Source: Gymnorhina tibicen
Lineage: Eukaryota; Chordata; Aves; Passeriformes; Artamidae
Direction of reading: 5' to 3'
DNA: 64,000 bases
NCBI GenBank assembly: GCA_013399875.1
Contig: VXAZ01007891.1
Span: forward strand, 62,001 to 126,000
The translations under genes were made by a program, and so were the position numbers. Under the pieces are notes generated by a model. That model was not told the origin of the DNA. It ran no database searches and saw nothing but the letters and a program-made list of their open reading frames with translations. This document shows positions 14,271 through 34,200 of this stretch, piece after piece; the first letter of the stretch is position 1; each line of letters begins with the position of its first letter.

Positions 14271-17200
14271 AAAAATCTGCATGTTACTGTTTTCTTAAAA
14301 TATGACAGCCCACTCAGAAGTGTTAAAATACTACATCTTTGACCAGTGCTAGCTAATGTAAAGATAAAATAAGGGAGAAAGACTGGCCAATCTGTGTGAT
14401 CACAGAATTATACACAATCTTCATTAGAAGTTAATTGGCAGTCTTGATGGGACTGGGAACTTTGGAGAGATGCTCTCTGAATGTGACCAAGTGCCTTCCA
14501 AGCACAACGGTGATAAACTTCTCCTTGGGTGATGTGCAGGAACAATTAGCCAAAGTGGGGGTTAATTTCATTTTGAAATCATGTGTGAAAAATCAGGGGA
14601 TAGCTGCACCTCAGCCACTCACTGAAGGGTTAAGCAATGACTTCAAGATGGGACAAGCATGGACGGGATGTGCTTTTGGTGAGTGTGAGTGTATGAGGTG
14701 AATGCGAGTGTATAGATGATTATAAGTGATCTATTGATCCACTTACAGCAGATTTGCCAGTGGATTTACAAGCCTGCACATGTAAGGAGCATGTATGTCC
14801 ATGTTGGCAGGTCTTTGTTAGTGTGTGTGTGTCTGTCCTTATATGTGGGGTGCGTTTCTGTTCATGCACCCTTGGTGCTGCAGTCCCTGACAGGAGCACC
14901 AAGTCTTCCGCAGGAGAAGACTCCCTGGTCCCCTTGCCAGTGGCTCTGTATGCAATACCCCACCTGCTGTGGGAACAGACCCTGGATTTTGCTCCCAGCA
15001 TTCGTCCAGGTGGTGTCCAGCTGGATTGCTGTTATGGTGTCTGTAGGTAAATGAATACGAACTGTACAGTTTTGTATATTTATTTACATAAATGTATATA
15101 TTGTAGCTTCTTGGGAAAAAAAAAAAAAGTGGGTTGTTCCTCCTGCTTGTAAGAGAGAAAATAGTTCTAACAAACAAAAGGTATTCCTCTGTTTGTTCAG
15201 GTTTGTTCAAGGAGGGTGTTGCAGGTGCTCAGCGGCCAAAGCAGAGTCTGGCTCGTACCACTGGCCCCTGTAATTAACAGTTATTGCCACATTTTCTGGC
15301 AGTTCTTCCTACAGGCAGAATGCTGTCTAATTAATAATTCAGATTAGTGGCACTACCTAGGATCCTGTGAATGCCAATGTCTCAGGGTTGGCCTGACGGT
15401 TGCAGCACATCACAGCTCCAGACAATCTGTCTTGGCTAAAGGTGGAGGAAATTTTTGACAGAGTTTTGTCATGTTTAAAGAACATGGTCTAAGGACTCAT
15501 TGTTTGTCGGGGTTTTTTTTGTTTAAGATCAACAAGTGAAGGTTTTGTTCTGTGTAAGAAAAGTTTTACTTGAAAATCATTTGTGAGGGCTGTTCTTTTG
15601 CTGAAATCAATTATTTTCAATTCCATCTTCAGAAGAAGAAAAAGGCTGGGCGTGAGATATTAATTGTATGGAAAACATTTTCACTTTTCCATTTATTAAT
15701 GTTTTCTTCACTTCTTTCCTGTGAGGATAGATTGCTTGATACAATGCCAGGTAAGTGCAAGATCACTGAGGAGAGCAGCGTCCCATTTTGATGCAATGGA
15801 CCTCAGGCATGTTGAAAAGCAGCTTCCTTTTTTTGAAACTGCTCACTGAAGAGATTTTCCAAAATGGCATTTTTCAGCTCCATTGGGAAACATTTCTTTT
15901 CTACTAAAGCTTCTTCCCACCACAACCCATGCCAGCCCCAGAACCATGTGAGCTCGGGGGGCTGTCATCATGCATCACTCTGCTCACAGTGAAGATACGT
16001 CTCTTTGGGGTGGCACATGCGTTGCTTGCAGGAGTGAGCACAAGACACGCATCAAGACCTGAAAGGGGTGTATTGCCCCCCCAGGCTGCCAGATCTTTCC
16101 ACAGGGATCTGGGTGCAGCATGCATTGCCACATGCTGGACATGTCATTCATCCTGGCATAGTTTCTGGTAACACAATCTTGAGAAAATTTCCCAAGCCTA
16201 CCCTTCAAAGATTCATCTATGAATCCCTCCGGCTTGTCCTGGATGTTAGCTGGTTATCACCCTGAGTATCTTCATTGAGACAAACTGGGTAGATCATGGA
16301 AGGCTTTTGCTCGATAACAGTGTATTTTCCTGCTCAGCTTCTTCCCAGGGGGACACTGTTTCTGAAATACCTGCTTTGTTACAGTACAGCTGTAGTTTGG
16401 TAATTTTCCCCATTTTTTGGCACTTCTGATTTTTGTAGCATGTAGACTGCTCTGTCTAGAGCAGGCAAGTTACCAGCCAAGTGTACTTGGTCTGCAGAGC
16501 AGAAAGCAGAGTGATCCATTTCCTTCTTCCTGTGGGACTTCTGCAGAAAGAGCAGGTGAAGGACCAGGAGAAGAACTGGCAGATGACTGGTGGTTAGCCT
16601 GTGGTTGCCACTCCCCCAGGTTACATGCAGCTGATATTTTTAGATTAGAGAAATGTATATCTCTGATCCTGCTATTTGCTGATGAATGTTGAAATTAGAA
16701 GAAAGTCCAAGATTCAATTCAAACAAAAACCAACAATAAAAATTACTGTGGACCTCTCTTCAAGGGTACAGTTCTTTCTCCTTTTCAAAGGTACAGTTAG
16801 TTTACCATTGAGATTTCTGGATAAGGTTTTTTTTTTTTTAGCCTTATTGAACTCAATTTGGAAACTTAGTGTTTCTCTGGATTTAAAAGAAAAAGATTTG
16901 TTTGGAAAACAACTGATTTTAAAAAACCAAAAAAACCAAAAACCAAAACAAAATCCATGACTCTCACTGAAGAATTTTGTCTGAATTGTCACAAATTTTC
17001 AAAAATATGTTAGTGACGTGAAACAACATTTTTTTCATGTTATATGGAATATCAACTGAAAAGTTTTTCCCAGCTCTCCTGTTCATGGGGAAAACTTCTA
17101 AAGGAGTGAGTCCTGTGAGCTTCAGAGGCAGCAGCTTCCCAGACAGGACTAGAGAGTTCATTCTCTCTCACCCTAAGCCACTGCAATGGCGTGGTGTGGA

Positions 17201-18320
17201 GAGAAAAGTTCATTTTACTGAGGGAAAACCATGCTGTTGTTCTCTGCTGAGAGCCCAGACCATTTTCCTGCCCTTCAGGGTCCCCCACAGTTGTTTGTCC
17301 CTCTGACTTTATGTGCAGTGCTGCCTGAGCTGCTGGATCATGAAACGTCTCTGGGGTGGTGTTTGCCCAGGCTGAGGAGAAGCTTCTGCTTTGATTTATA
17401 TCCTCCAGCTCAGGCAATGGCTGGCCCTGTGACAGGCTGAACTTTGATGTACCAGATTTCCAGGCTGTGTTTGGATAGCTGCTGCCTCACAGAGTCAGCC
17501 GGTGATGTGTGGGTGTGAATACGTGGCTCAGTGCAGTGCTTATCCCTGCTCCCCATGCAGCCAAGCATGTCTTTGCTTACCAGGGTAATGATTGTTATTG
17601 GAATTCGCTGAAGAAATTTATGATCCATGTGATTACTTCCTCAAAATAAAATGATAGAAAACAAATAAAAGTCATGAGAATGTTAATTTTAAAAAGTTAC
17701 AGTAAGATCCCTCAGCAGAAGGGAAACGTAGAGGCACCAGGAGGTTGAACTACAGGGAGATGGGTTTGTCTGCAACAAACCAACCTAGAGACAAATACAG
17801 CAGATGACTGTTTTTAAACTTATCCAAAACCCCCAGAAGGAGTGTTGAAGGTGTTGCTGTTCTGGCCTAACTCTGCGTTTTTGCAACCTTCTGTTTTTGT
17901 CTCTTACGCAGTTGTGTTTATTGAATACCGTTTCTCCTGGTTTGTTTTAATTGCCTGCCAAATGGATGGGCTGAGTAACACATTGTCCTAAATGCAGAAC
18001 TTGGTTAAAAAAAAGGCCCAGCAGTGGAGACTGGTGGAGAAACCACTGGCTGCAACAGCTCTGGCAGGAGGAATGGCACAGCTGCCAGGTCATGGTCACT
18101 CTCCCTGTTGGGTGGCAGCTGGGAGCTGTCACATGGCTGTGGCAGGGAGTAAGGTGCATTGCGTCACCTGCATGTTGTATTAATAGTAACCATCACATGG
18201 ATAACAACCATCTACCCCCATGTTCCGGACGGCTTCTCCCTGTCCCAAATGCTTGTGCAAAAACTTGGTATCTAAGAAAACTCAGCAAAAAGTGTCCAAA
18301 CCCGTGTCTGTAGCCAGCTC

Positions 18321-19483
18321 TGTGTCTTAGTTTGAAAGACAGGTGCCTGCCAACGAAGGTGGGAACCTCCCTTGGAATGGAAAATATTACCTCCTACCCT
18401 CCAAATTGTTATGACTTTGAAATTATGGGGCTGTCAGGCAAAGACATGGGAAAAGGAATAACAGTTCTTCACTGAATATATATATATATATGTATGTATA
18501 AAAACAAGGCAAACAAACAACAGCAGCAGCAGCAACAAACAAACAAACAAACCCCAGAGACCCACCAATAGCCTTCGCTTGGCCATCAAGCCTTTCCCCT
18601 TTGGTGCAGTTCCGGTCCCGGCCGGCAGGGACGCTGGTGGCTCCCGGCCGGGCAGGGCGGGTGCGGTGATTCCCCCGCGGCTGCAGGGGGCGCTGTGGCG
18701 CGAGCTCGGCCGCCTCTCGCCACATGGCTACCGGCGGGTGAGCCAGCCAGGGAGAGAGAGCGGGGGCTTCCGTGGCAAACTCACCGGGGCAGCCGATCCC
18801 AGTGCCCCTCCGGGTCGCGAAGTGGACTGTAGCAAGAACCTCAGAACGGCAGGTTGGAATGGCAGAGGCGAGCACACCAACAAAGTGTAGCAAAAACTCC
18901 AAAGGAAGCCGTGCCAGGAGCCACGGGGGACTGAGTGTTGGGTGAAAGTGTAGCAAAAAGTCCGGAGCAGCAGCAGAAAACAGCAGGGCTGGCCAGTGGT
19001 AGCCGGGCTCCCGCAAGCAGCCAGGAGATGCTCCCTCTGGAGGGGGTCGGGGATCGGGGTCCCAGGTTTTCCCCTGAGGCACCCGAGGAGATGGTGAGGG
19101 TCCTTTTTAGTGAGATCGGGTGTTGAAATTGTCCCAGCTCAATGGCCGCTCTTATGAGCAAAGGCTCACCGAAGGTAAGGAGAAGCAGTGAAGGAGAACT
19201 CCACAGTGGTGGCAAATTCTCCCCACACCAGCAGCCTGGCACCAAGACCACAACCGTTCCCTCTCCGATCCCCAGAGTGGGAGAGTGAGCTAGGGCAGAG
19301 CCCAGCCCCTCACTCACAGCCAAAATCTCGAAAGAGATGGTAGCAAACTGCACCCTTCCTCCTCCTCCTCCCAGCCACATCTTTTGTCTCTTAAGTATCA
19401 TCGTTATCATCTCTTGAGGCAACACGTGGGAGAAAATTCCCTGAGAGAAAGAAGAAAAAAAGGAAAAATCCTAACCTCCAGCA
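18321..19483 (+). mobile_element. solo-LTR-like element, copy 1 (inverted partner at 59098-60287)
   Basis: This element of about 1.16 kb starts with TGTGTCTTAG and ends with CCTCCAGCA, so it has TG...CA ends. It is closely related over its whole length to the reverse complement of 59098-60287. Order within it: a TGTCAGGCAAAGACATGG segment near 18432, an (AT)n stretch and TATAAAA at about 18476-18503, a CAG/CAA/CAAA simple repeat (18507-18553), a very CpG-rich core (about 18600-18800), then a GC-moderate tail. No gag-pol region is attached, which suggests a solo LTR of an endogenous retrovirus, of a type I recall from songbird genomes. Strand is given relative to the TGTGTC end; the transcriptional sense is not certain. 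Clean target-site duplications were not visible. Open frames inside it are not genes. Confidence 0.75.
18684..18694 (+). promoter_or_regulatory. CTCF-like motif in LTR copy 1
   Basis: CAGGGGGCGCT, followed by G, matches the 3' eleven positions of the vertebrate CTCF consensus. Two of the upstream positions differ. The motif is in forward orientation and sits in the CpG-rich core of the LTR-like element. The same motif occurs in reverse orientation in the partner copy. Binding is inferred, not shown. Confidence 0.5.
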
Positions 19484-20804
19484 CTCTTGTTGTGCTGTAC
19501 TGGCTCTGGAGCTCTGATTCATGAGGTCTTTTGAGACTTCAGTGTTGTACTTGGAAGTGGCATATGAAACTCCTTTATAGATTATTTGCTCAAATTCTCC
19601 AAAATTCAGTCCAAAAGTACCAGCAGCTGGACAATAATGTTTGACTAGTCTGCTGTTTTCTGCTAGTGTTGCCATACAGTCCCAAGATGTCACACAGTCC
19701 CAAGATTCATGACTGCTGTGCTTCATGGGGCTGCAGCCAGGTACTCTGCATGTTGAATGGTGTAGTGCAGTGACAGTGGTCAGGCTTTTTCCATCCTGGG
19801 AGGTTTCCACATCTGGGCTGAACATGACCTCTGTCAGAGCCAGCCCTGCTTTGAGCATCTGCTCATCCTTCTGCCTTTCTGCAGGGCAGGAAGTTTTCCA
19901 TTACCCTCCTGCCCCGTGCCCAGTACTGGTTCATGGATGTGCCTGCATCCTTCCCATTCCCTGCAGCAGCAGTTCTCTAAAGCCACAGCAGTGTGAAAAC
20001 CATGGTGATAGTTCTTCATTCATCTCTTCATTCTTGAGATTTTTACATTCATGTTTTTCAGTTTATCTGCAAATCAGAAAGAAAACTTTCAGAAAGCTTA
20101 CCTGAAAACCAAGAAGACTGGTAAATGTGAGTTGATAGTCTCCAGAGAAAAAATGCTGCAGAGTGGACAGTACTGTTTTGCAGCAGCAGATGGTCCATCC
20201 ACCACCATCAGACTGTCTCTGTCCCACCGTCTCAGGGTGGAATGCATCTCCCAGGGCTTGCCACTGGCTTATAGCAGTAGTGTTATTGGGAATCAGTCTT
20301 CGTTCTTTCCCCTCCTTACCTCTCTACTTCTAGGGGATGATGGAAGGCTCTGACCCTTTTTGGGCTACAGCCTTATGTGGAGTGTAGAGTCAGGTTTGTG
20401 GCAAAGAGATGAGCTAACTCTGGCAGGAATCCTTTGTTTTGTGTCTTTGTGTTTCAGCAAGGTGAGAACTCCTGAGGAGGAGGAGGCTTGCCATTTCACA
20501 TGAAGGAGGGATGTGTGTGATTCCCACCCTTTCCTCATGCTGCGGGCAGTCACTGTGCTCGCGTGTGCTGCGTGCTGCGCGTGTGTGTGTCCTTGGATGG
20601 CTGATTCGTAGTGTTTGTTTTTGAATGGGGCGAGGGCTGTCTGCTAAGAAGTGCTGTCAAGAAGTGTAGCTGATGGGCCTTGGAATATCTGGTGGAATTT
20701 GTGAGGCAGTCGTGCAGTGTTCATTCATCTAGCTTAGTTTCACTTACGACTGTACCATTTGTCTGCCCAAGTCCTGTGGTGGTAATAACAGGTCTTGAGA
20801 TTTT

Positions 20805-20935
20805 CTCCCCCACTTCTCCTTTTCCCCTCCCTTCTTTCATGTTTCTTTTTCCTCTCATTTTCCTTCTTGCCCTCCTTCCCTCTCTCTTTCTCTCTCTCTC
20901 TGCCCCCCCTCCCCATCCCCCCCTCCCCCCGGCAA
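20805..20935 (+). repeat. polypyrimidine tract (CT/C-rich)
   Basis: This is about 130 bp of almost pure pyrimidine on the + strand, including a (CT)n run near 20884-20900 and long C-runs up to 20931. It ends ten bases before an unresolved base. Such tracts can adopt triplex (H-DNA) structures and slow polymerases. It lies in PAX5 intron 8. Confidence 0.9.
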
Positions 20936-20944
20936 GGCTGATGG

Positions 20945-20945
20945 N
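20945..20945. other. unresolved base (N)
   Basis: This is the only ambiguous base in the window. It lies between the polypyrimidine tract and a G-quadruplex-prone block, a context in which sequencing or assembly commonly fails. Real sequence may be missing here. Confidence 0.98.
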
Positions 20946-21005
20946 CTGACAGGCACTGGAGCATCCCCCAGAGAGGGTCCACGATGTGTGTCTGTGTGTG
21001 AGTGT

Positions 21006-21041
21006 GGGGAGGAGGGCAGTGGGGATGGTGGGGGAGGAGGG
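21006..21041 (+). repeat. G-quadruplex-prone G-rich tract
   Basis: Five G-runs of three to five bases (21006-21009, 21014-21016, 21021-21024, 21030-21034, 21039-21041) are separated by loops of four or five bases. This fits the canonical G3+N1-7 pattern on the + strand. A second purine-rich repeat stretch follows at 21186-21262. Confidence 0.85.
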
Positions 21042-21185
21042 CAAGACAGGAGAGGATGAAACAATGAAATGTCAGCCCATTCCCACCCACAGCCCTGCTG
21101 CAGCACTGATAAACGTTTGGAAAGCACTGCTGCGCACTCCCATGGCGTGCACAGCATCAGCATGGAATGGACTGGATCTGTGCAG

Positions 21186-21262
21186 CTCCAGGAAAGTAGG
21201 AGAGGGGAGGGAGAGAGGGGTGGAAGGAGGGAGGAAGGGATCAAGGGAGAGAAGGAGGGTGG
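21186..21262 (+). repeat. polypurine (GGGAGA/GGAAGG) simple repeat
   Basis: This is a nearly pure purine stretch on the + strand made of degenerate GGGAGG and GGAAGG units. It is complementary in character to the polypyrimidine tract about 300 bp upstream, so the two could pair in single-stranded DNA or in the PAX5 pre-mRNA. Confidence 0.85.
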
Positions 21263-23562
21263 TGGAACAGCTCAAAATGAGGTGTTGTCCAAGGGGAGAA
21301 TGCTCCCCCTTTGGATGCAGCTCTTGCAGGCATGCGACAGCTCACTGTGAGCTTTATTTCAAGCCTGGGGTGCTCCCGGTGCACAAAGGACAGAACAAGC
21401 TCTGCTGTGCACTCCATGCAAACAGCCCACAACAGGGATCTAGGTCTGTCCTGCTGTCCTGTCCACTCTGTCCCTGTGTCCATGCACTGCACAGCTCTTG
21501 GGGAGGATGTAGCAGCAAGACTTGCTCCCATCTGCTTTTGTGTGTCATGTCGTTCAGACAGCACAGCTGTTTTGTGCAACTAAACCAGGGCTAAATATTT
21601 GAAAATCTCACTTCCTTGTGGTGAGGAAGAAGTGCAACCCCTGGGGACGGTGGTGTATGATAGCCTTCCTGTAGAAGAGGCACTCACAGGATGAAATGAT
21701 TTCTGCGTGCCACACTGGCAGGAGAATCTGAGCATGATGTTTCGGGACTGGGAAACATCGCGCCTCTCACAAGTGAAGCTCCCAGACAGACTGCTCCCTG
21801 TGTGCTTTGCAGGCTTGGGCAAACACCAGAAACACAAAGCTGGTCCAGAGATGAGCTGGAAGCAAAGGGGCTATAGAAGCAAGGAACAGTCAGGGAGGAC
21901 TCTGGGTGAGACAACAGCCTCGACTGTGGTGATGCAGAGGCAGAAAGGACCAGAGAGAAGCTGCTGTGTCCTGCAGGAGAGAGATTGATCCCTAACTGGC
22001 AGAAGGCAATGGGGATGCTCTTGCCAGTGGCTGCAGTATGTTGAGTGGCTCCTAACATCTCTTTGGGCATTGTCAACTTTGCTGTGCCTTCTTCTTTTTA
22101 GAATGAGCACTCTGACAGAGGTAACCTTCAGGCACTAAAGTCATCTGTCATCCATAGGGACAGAAGCAGAGAAGAATTGTAGGTACTCTGTTCTTCCCTG
22201 GGAAGAAAGGTTTGAAACAGCTCCATTTTTCCTGGCTCCTGGTGAATTAATGCCATTGCTTAGAGTCAATAAGGAAAACCCAATCTGTGCTTGTAAGGAA
22301 TTGTGGTTGGCACAGCAAGGTGTGCTGAGTGTGGAAGTGCTTGCTGCTGCAGACTTTGAACCTTCTCTCTGTGGAAGCTGTGTTGGGGAAAGAGAGTAGG
22401 TTGATCATGGTAAATGCAGTCCCATGGGTCTGACGGGCTGCAGAAAAGAAACGATGAAGGGATGCTAAGAGAGACTTCTGGAGGAGACTAGTGATGGGCT
22501 GGTCCTGCTGTCAGCACATTTAGTGTGTTCATCTTGTGATGCAGGTGGAGAGGCAGCTTGTTTTCACTGAAGCAGAATCTTATGGAGATCAAGCCATCCT
22601 GGACCTGACACTATGTTTTGGTGACCAGAGCATCATTCCCTTTTCCCTGGGGCCAGTGTGCCAGCAGCTGGCCTAAACCATGGCCACTCACTGGCCAGGG
22701 GACCCAGATGTGGTCTCCAAGTTGGGTCTATGGATTGTATGGGATGGGGTGCTGAGGCTGAGATGCTCAGGACATGCTGTCAGGGGTCCAGTGCTTAGCT
22801 GGAGTTATGGCAGCTCCTGGGTCTGGGATTGTGGTTATGCCAGTGCCAAGGACCAAAGCTGGCAAAGGTCATGGCAAGCATCTGCTGTGGCCTGTCAGCC
22901 GTCACCTCTTGCCTTAGGAAACATACCCTTTCTCTCACTGTGCTGTGCTGTGGGTGTATGTATTTGTGTGTGGAAGAGGGAGAAGGGAAGGAATAAAAAA
23001 GAGAGAGAGGAAGAAAGCTGTAATTTGAGGAACATTTCCTAATAAAACAGCACTGGTGTTGGTATTTGCGTAGTGGAGTGGCCAGGTCAGAGCCCCATGG
23101 TGCAAGGCTCTGTTCTGAAGAGCTTGCAGCTGAAGTATGAAGCAGGTGACATGTGAAGAGAACAAACAGATGGGAAGAGTGGGAGCTGATGAGGAGATAA
23201 ATAGCCATAATTTTTCAAGCCTTTTTTGTGCCTTTGTCTGGAGGATTCAAATCCATATGAAACTGATGAAAACATCCCACTCTTTGGGTTACAGTGTTGG
23301 ACAAATATCTGGGACCATGACAATGTTCTCCATTAAGAGTATCCTATATCTAGGAATTGGCTGGTTCATCTTCTCCTGCAGCAGAGACTGTTTCTGAACA
23401 GCCCTGTCCTTGTGTTTTGTTTCTCACCCTGAGTCCTGTAGGGCTGGAGAGGCAAAGTCCAGCCCCGTCAGTGTATCCCAGAGGCTTCTCCATCCCTCCT
23501 TGTTTTCTTGCTCCTCCAGCAAGCTTGGGAAGCCTGGGCTCCAGCACAAAAAAGACACATAA

Positions 23563-31155
<7,593 letters not shown>

Positions 31156-31232
31156 GCTCCCCCTACTACTACAGTGCCACAGCCCGCGGGGCAGCTGCAC
31201 CAGCTGCTGCTGCTGCCTATGACCGCCACTGA
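31156..31232 (+). CDS. PAX5: PAX5 exon 10, coding part (C-terminal inhibitory region and stop)
   Basis: This is the terminal coding segment. It completes a Gly codon split with exon 9, encodes [10 protein letters not shown] followed by [14 protein letters not shown], and stops at TGA (31230-31232). The YDRH end is the signature of the PAX2/5/8 subfamily, and the 24-residue length after the split Gly is the same as in human PAX5. It corresponds to the C-terminal inhibitory region that restrains the transactivation domain. Compared with the human sequence I recall, SAAAR is SATAR and the Ala/Pro run is purer alanine (AAAPAAAAA), encoded largely by GCT/GCA/GCC codons. With exons 8 and 9 the window encodes 88 residues. 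The acceptor is CTCTCACAG. No frameshift or premature stop is seen in any of the three exons. Confidence 0.97.
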
Positions 31233-34200
31233 CGCCGGAGCTCATGGCATCGGCACTGACGGCACGCACATCTGGGACAACCGTGATGAGTCATCTTGCT
31301 GCCACCATGCCAGCCACTCCAAAAGGGAAGGAGAAAGTACCTAGTAGGAACATGATAATTGAAATTTTGCTCTTTAAACTTGTTGAACTGATTATTGTAT
31401 TCTTAAATCTGGTTGGGTCTTGAATCAAACAGAGGAACAGGAGGAAGTGGTTCTCCTGAAGCTCTGTGTGGTCAAAAACGTGTGGTAGCTTCATGTTCTT
31501 TGCAGCCAGCTGGCTACTGCTTTAATCGCCTGCGGGTGCCATGGCTGTATCTGGGGATAAGGAAGAGGTGTGAGCAGCTCCCCTTGGGACAGCTCCCTCT
31601 TGCTGCACACTGAAACAGGCTGTGAGACTCAAGGCAATTTTCTTTTCTTCTTCTTCTTTTTTTAATTTTCTTTTATTTTCTTTTTTTTGTGTGTGGCAAA
31701 GAAAAAATCAGTCTGCTCAATTTTACACAAGCACACCACTGTAAATATTTGCTTGTTTGTATTACTGTAAGAGTAGCTTAAGCATAAATAGCAACATTGT
31801 ACAAGTATGAACTCAAAACACATCCGAAAGTGTGTTTTGAAACTGGTGCACTGATTCAAAGAACTCAGTAAGCTTTAAGCAACTTTGAACCAGGTTAACA
31901 CTCATTGTGGCTGTATTTTGGGCTGATGTTGTTTCTATATAGAGCATCCTATTTGACAGTCGTGTGTGATCATGCTATATGCTGGTATCAAACACATGGG
32001 CAACTGAAAGACATAGGCAATTTTGTGATATTTTACTGCTTAATGTTCATTTATGTTCATTTGTCATCATACTAAACACTGGAACAAGTTCACTGGTTTC
32101 AAGTTAGCAGCATCCAGGAAGGAATTCCTAAATAACAGTTGACACCTAACGTATATCTCTAGAGACTGTGTGCTAAATCCCAGTCATGAAAACCCTGAGA
32201 GGAAGGCAGAGAAATACCATGGTTATGATTTTTGTTAAGTGCATGTATTGAGTGAGGTGTACCAGGCATGAGGGCAGCTGCACTCGCTTTCCAAGCCAAG
32301 CGGGAGGGGAAGGTGCTTGTTTCATGGTGTCTGTACATTTCTGTGAAGGCATTGCAGATTCCAGCACTGTAGTCCAGACATGCCTGAGGGGAATTTTGCC
32401 CTGCTAGTTCCATGTTTCTTCCCTCCTGCTTGAATAGGAAGCACTAACAGTCACACGTTTTCAACGTGCACCTTGTGGGGGGCTAAATTAGGAGAGCAGA
32501 GCAGCTACAAATGACCTGCTAAGCAGCTACACCAATCACTGCCTCTCCATGGAGCCAGGAGAACTGCTGATCTCTCCCTGAAGTCTCCCCCTACCCCAGA
32601 CCAAGGCACAGACAGCCTCACCCACATAAGGATCATGGGCATGACCCCATCCCTTCCCTCCTGAGGGCAGTGGAGAAGCTCCCTGGTCCTGCTGAGATGA
32701 AGATCTGGCTGTAGCCTACTTACTCCCGACCCAACCATTCTCATCCACCCAGAGCTGCATGGCCTCTGCTGAGGGGTCCTGTTGGTGCTTGCCTGCAGAA
32801 GAAAGGTTGTTGGCGTCAAACCTGAGATGCATTCCTGTGGATGAACATTCAAGCAGGTATTCACCAGATTCCAGCTGTACAAGCATTTCTCTGTCAGCTG
32901 AGTTAACACTATTCTGTCTCCTCCCTTCACGCCTCATCGCTTGTGCTGCATACCTGTAGTGGCCACTGATCTGCTGAGAAATTCCCTCTCCCACTCCAGT
33001 GGCATCTTCTCATGGTATGGAAATGCAGCCATCACTTCCAAGTTTCCAGGGCAGATGTGTTCCAGTCCTCAGCAGCCAGGGAGACATCTAGGTCCCACCA
33101 GCTCAGTGACATTTCAGTGTAATGTTCACAGACCCCTTCAGGAATTTTAGCCAGAGTCTTTCAAACTGTGCCCCTAACCCAGAAATAAGTTTTGTGACAA
33201 ACTTATCAGTGAGATGAGTGCCACTTCTAATCTTTCAGCAATTAACAAATGTTACACCCCTTTTTTTAACAAAAGGAACCTTCTGAAGCCCTTCTTTGGG
33301 TTCATACCTATCTGAGTACCCCATGATTGCTTGCACCCCTTGGACAATACTGGACAATTTCTGTCCCTGGGACCACGTACGAGAGCCTGGCCAAGGGGTG
33401 TGCACTGTCTCCACTCTGAGCACATGCACCTTCTCTGTGAGCTCAGGAAGGGATGTGGCTGTCCAGTGCCTTTGCTGAAGAGATGAGGAACAAGGGTTTG
33501 ACTGCACGTGCTGGTGTTGCATCTGGAGCAGAGGTGTGCTGAGTTACACCAGCTGTTGGGACACCATCAGGCTTGGCTAAAACAAGTCTGTGTGCCCAGT
33601 GAGGGAACTGCAGCTCATTGGCATGTGGGTCCTTCACCCACTCTGCCTACTCTCCTACAACCACGTTACTTTTACTTGTTTCCTCAGCAGCATGGATTGT
33701 GTGACATACATTAATTCAGATAACATTGAGAAGACCAAACATGAGATTTCAGCAGATATTAGCATAGTCATGCCAGAAGTGCTTGTAGTTGGGCTGGGGA
33801 CTTAGGAAAGACATGACAAGTATGTTTTCTCCAAATGATGGATGTGTGGATGCCACTGGCTGAAGTGACCCAAAATGCTCAGGCCTGACTGGCCTCAAGG
33901 TTTTCATCAGGACTCCCTGAGGACAGCTCTTGGCCTACCAGGCATGGTGGTGGGCTCCATCCCAGGGACTCCGTGGGTGCACAGGCAGCTGCTGAGGGGA
34001 AACTCAAAACTCGCGCCCTTGTACATGCAAAGCAGGGACCTGTGCCTGACCCATCTCCGAAAACATGGCAGCCATGGCTCACTCACTTCTGCTGGGACAT
34101 CCTTCTGTCAAGAGCAGCCAGTAAGAGTTAGACCATGAAGTATTCATACCATGCTGCTGGAAAAGGCACTTCTTGAGAGTACTTTCTGGTTTTGAGAGTA

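Noticed and set aside
18423..19425. Antisense open frames of 219 and 194 codons
   Set aside because: They lie wholly or mostly within the LTR-like element and reappear as similar frames in its inverted copy at 59461-60139, so they reflect the GC-rich repeat. No retroviral protein motif was seen.
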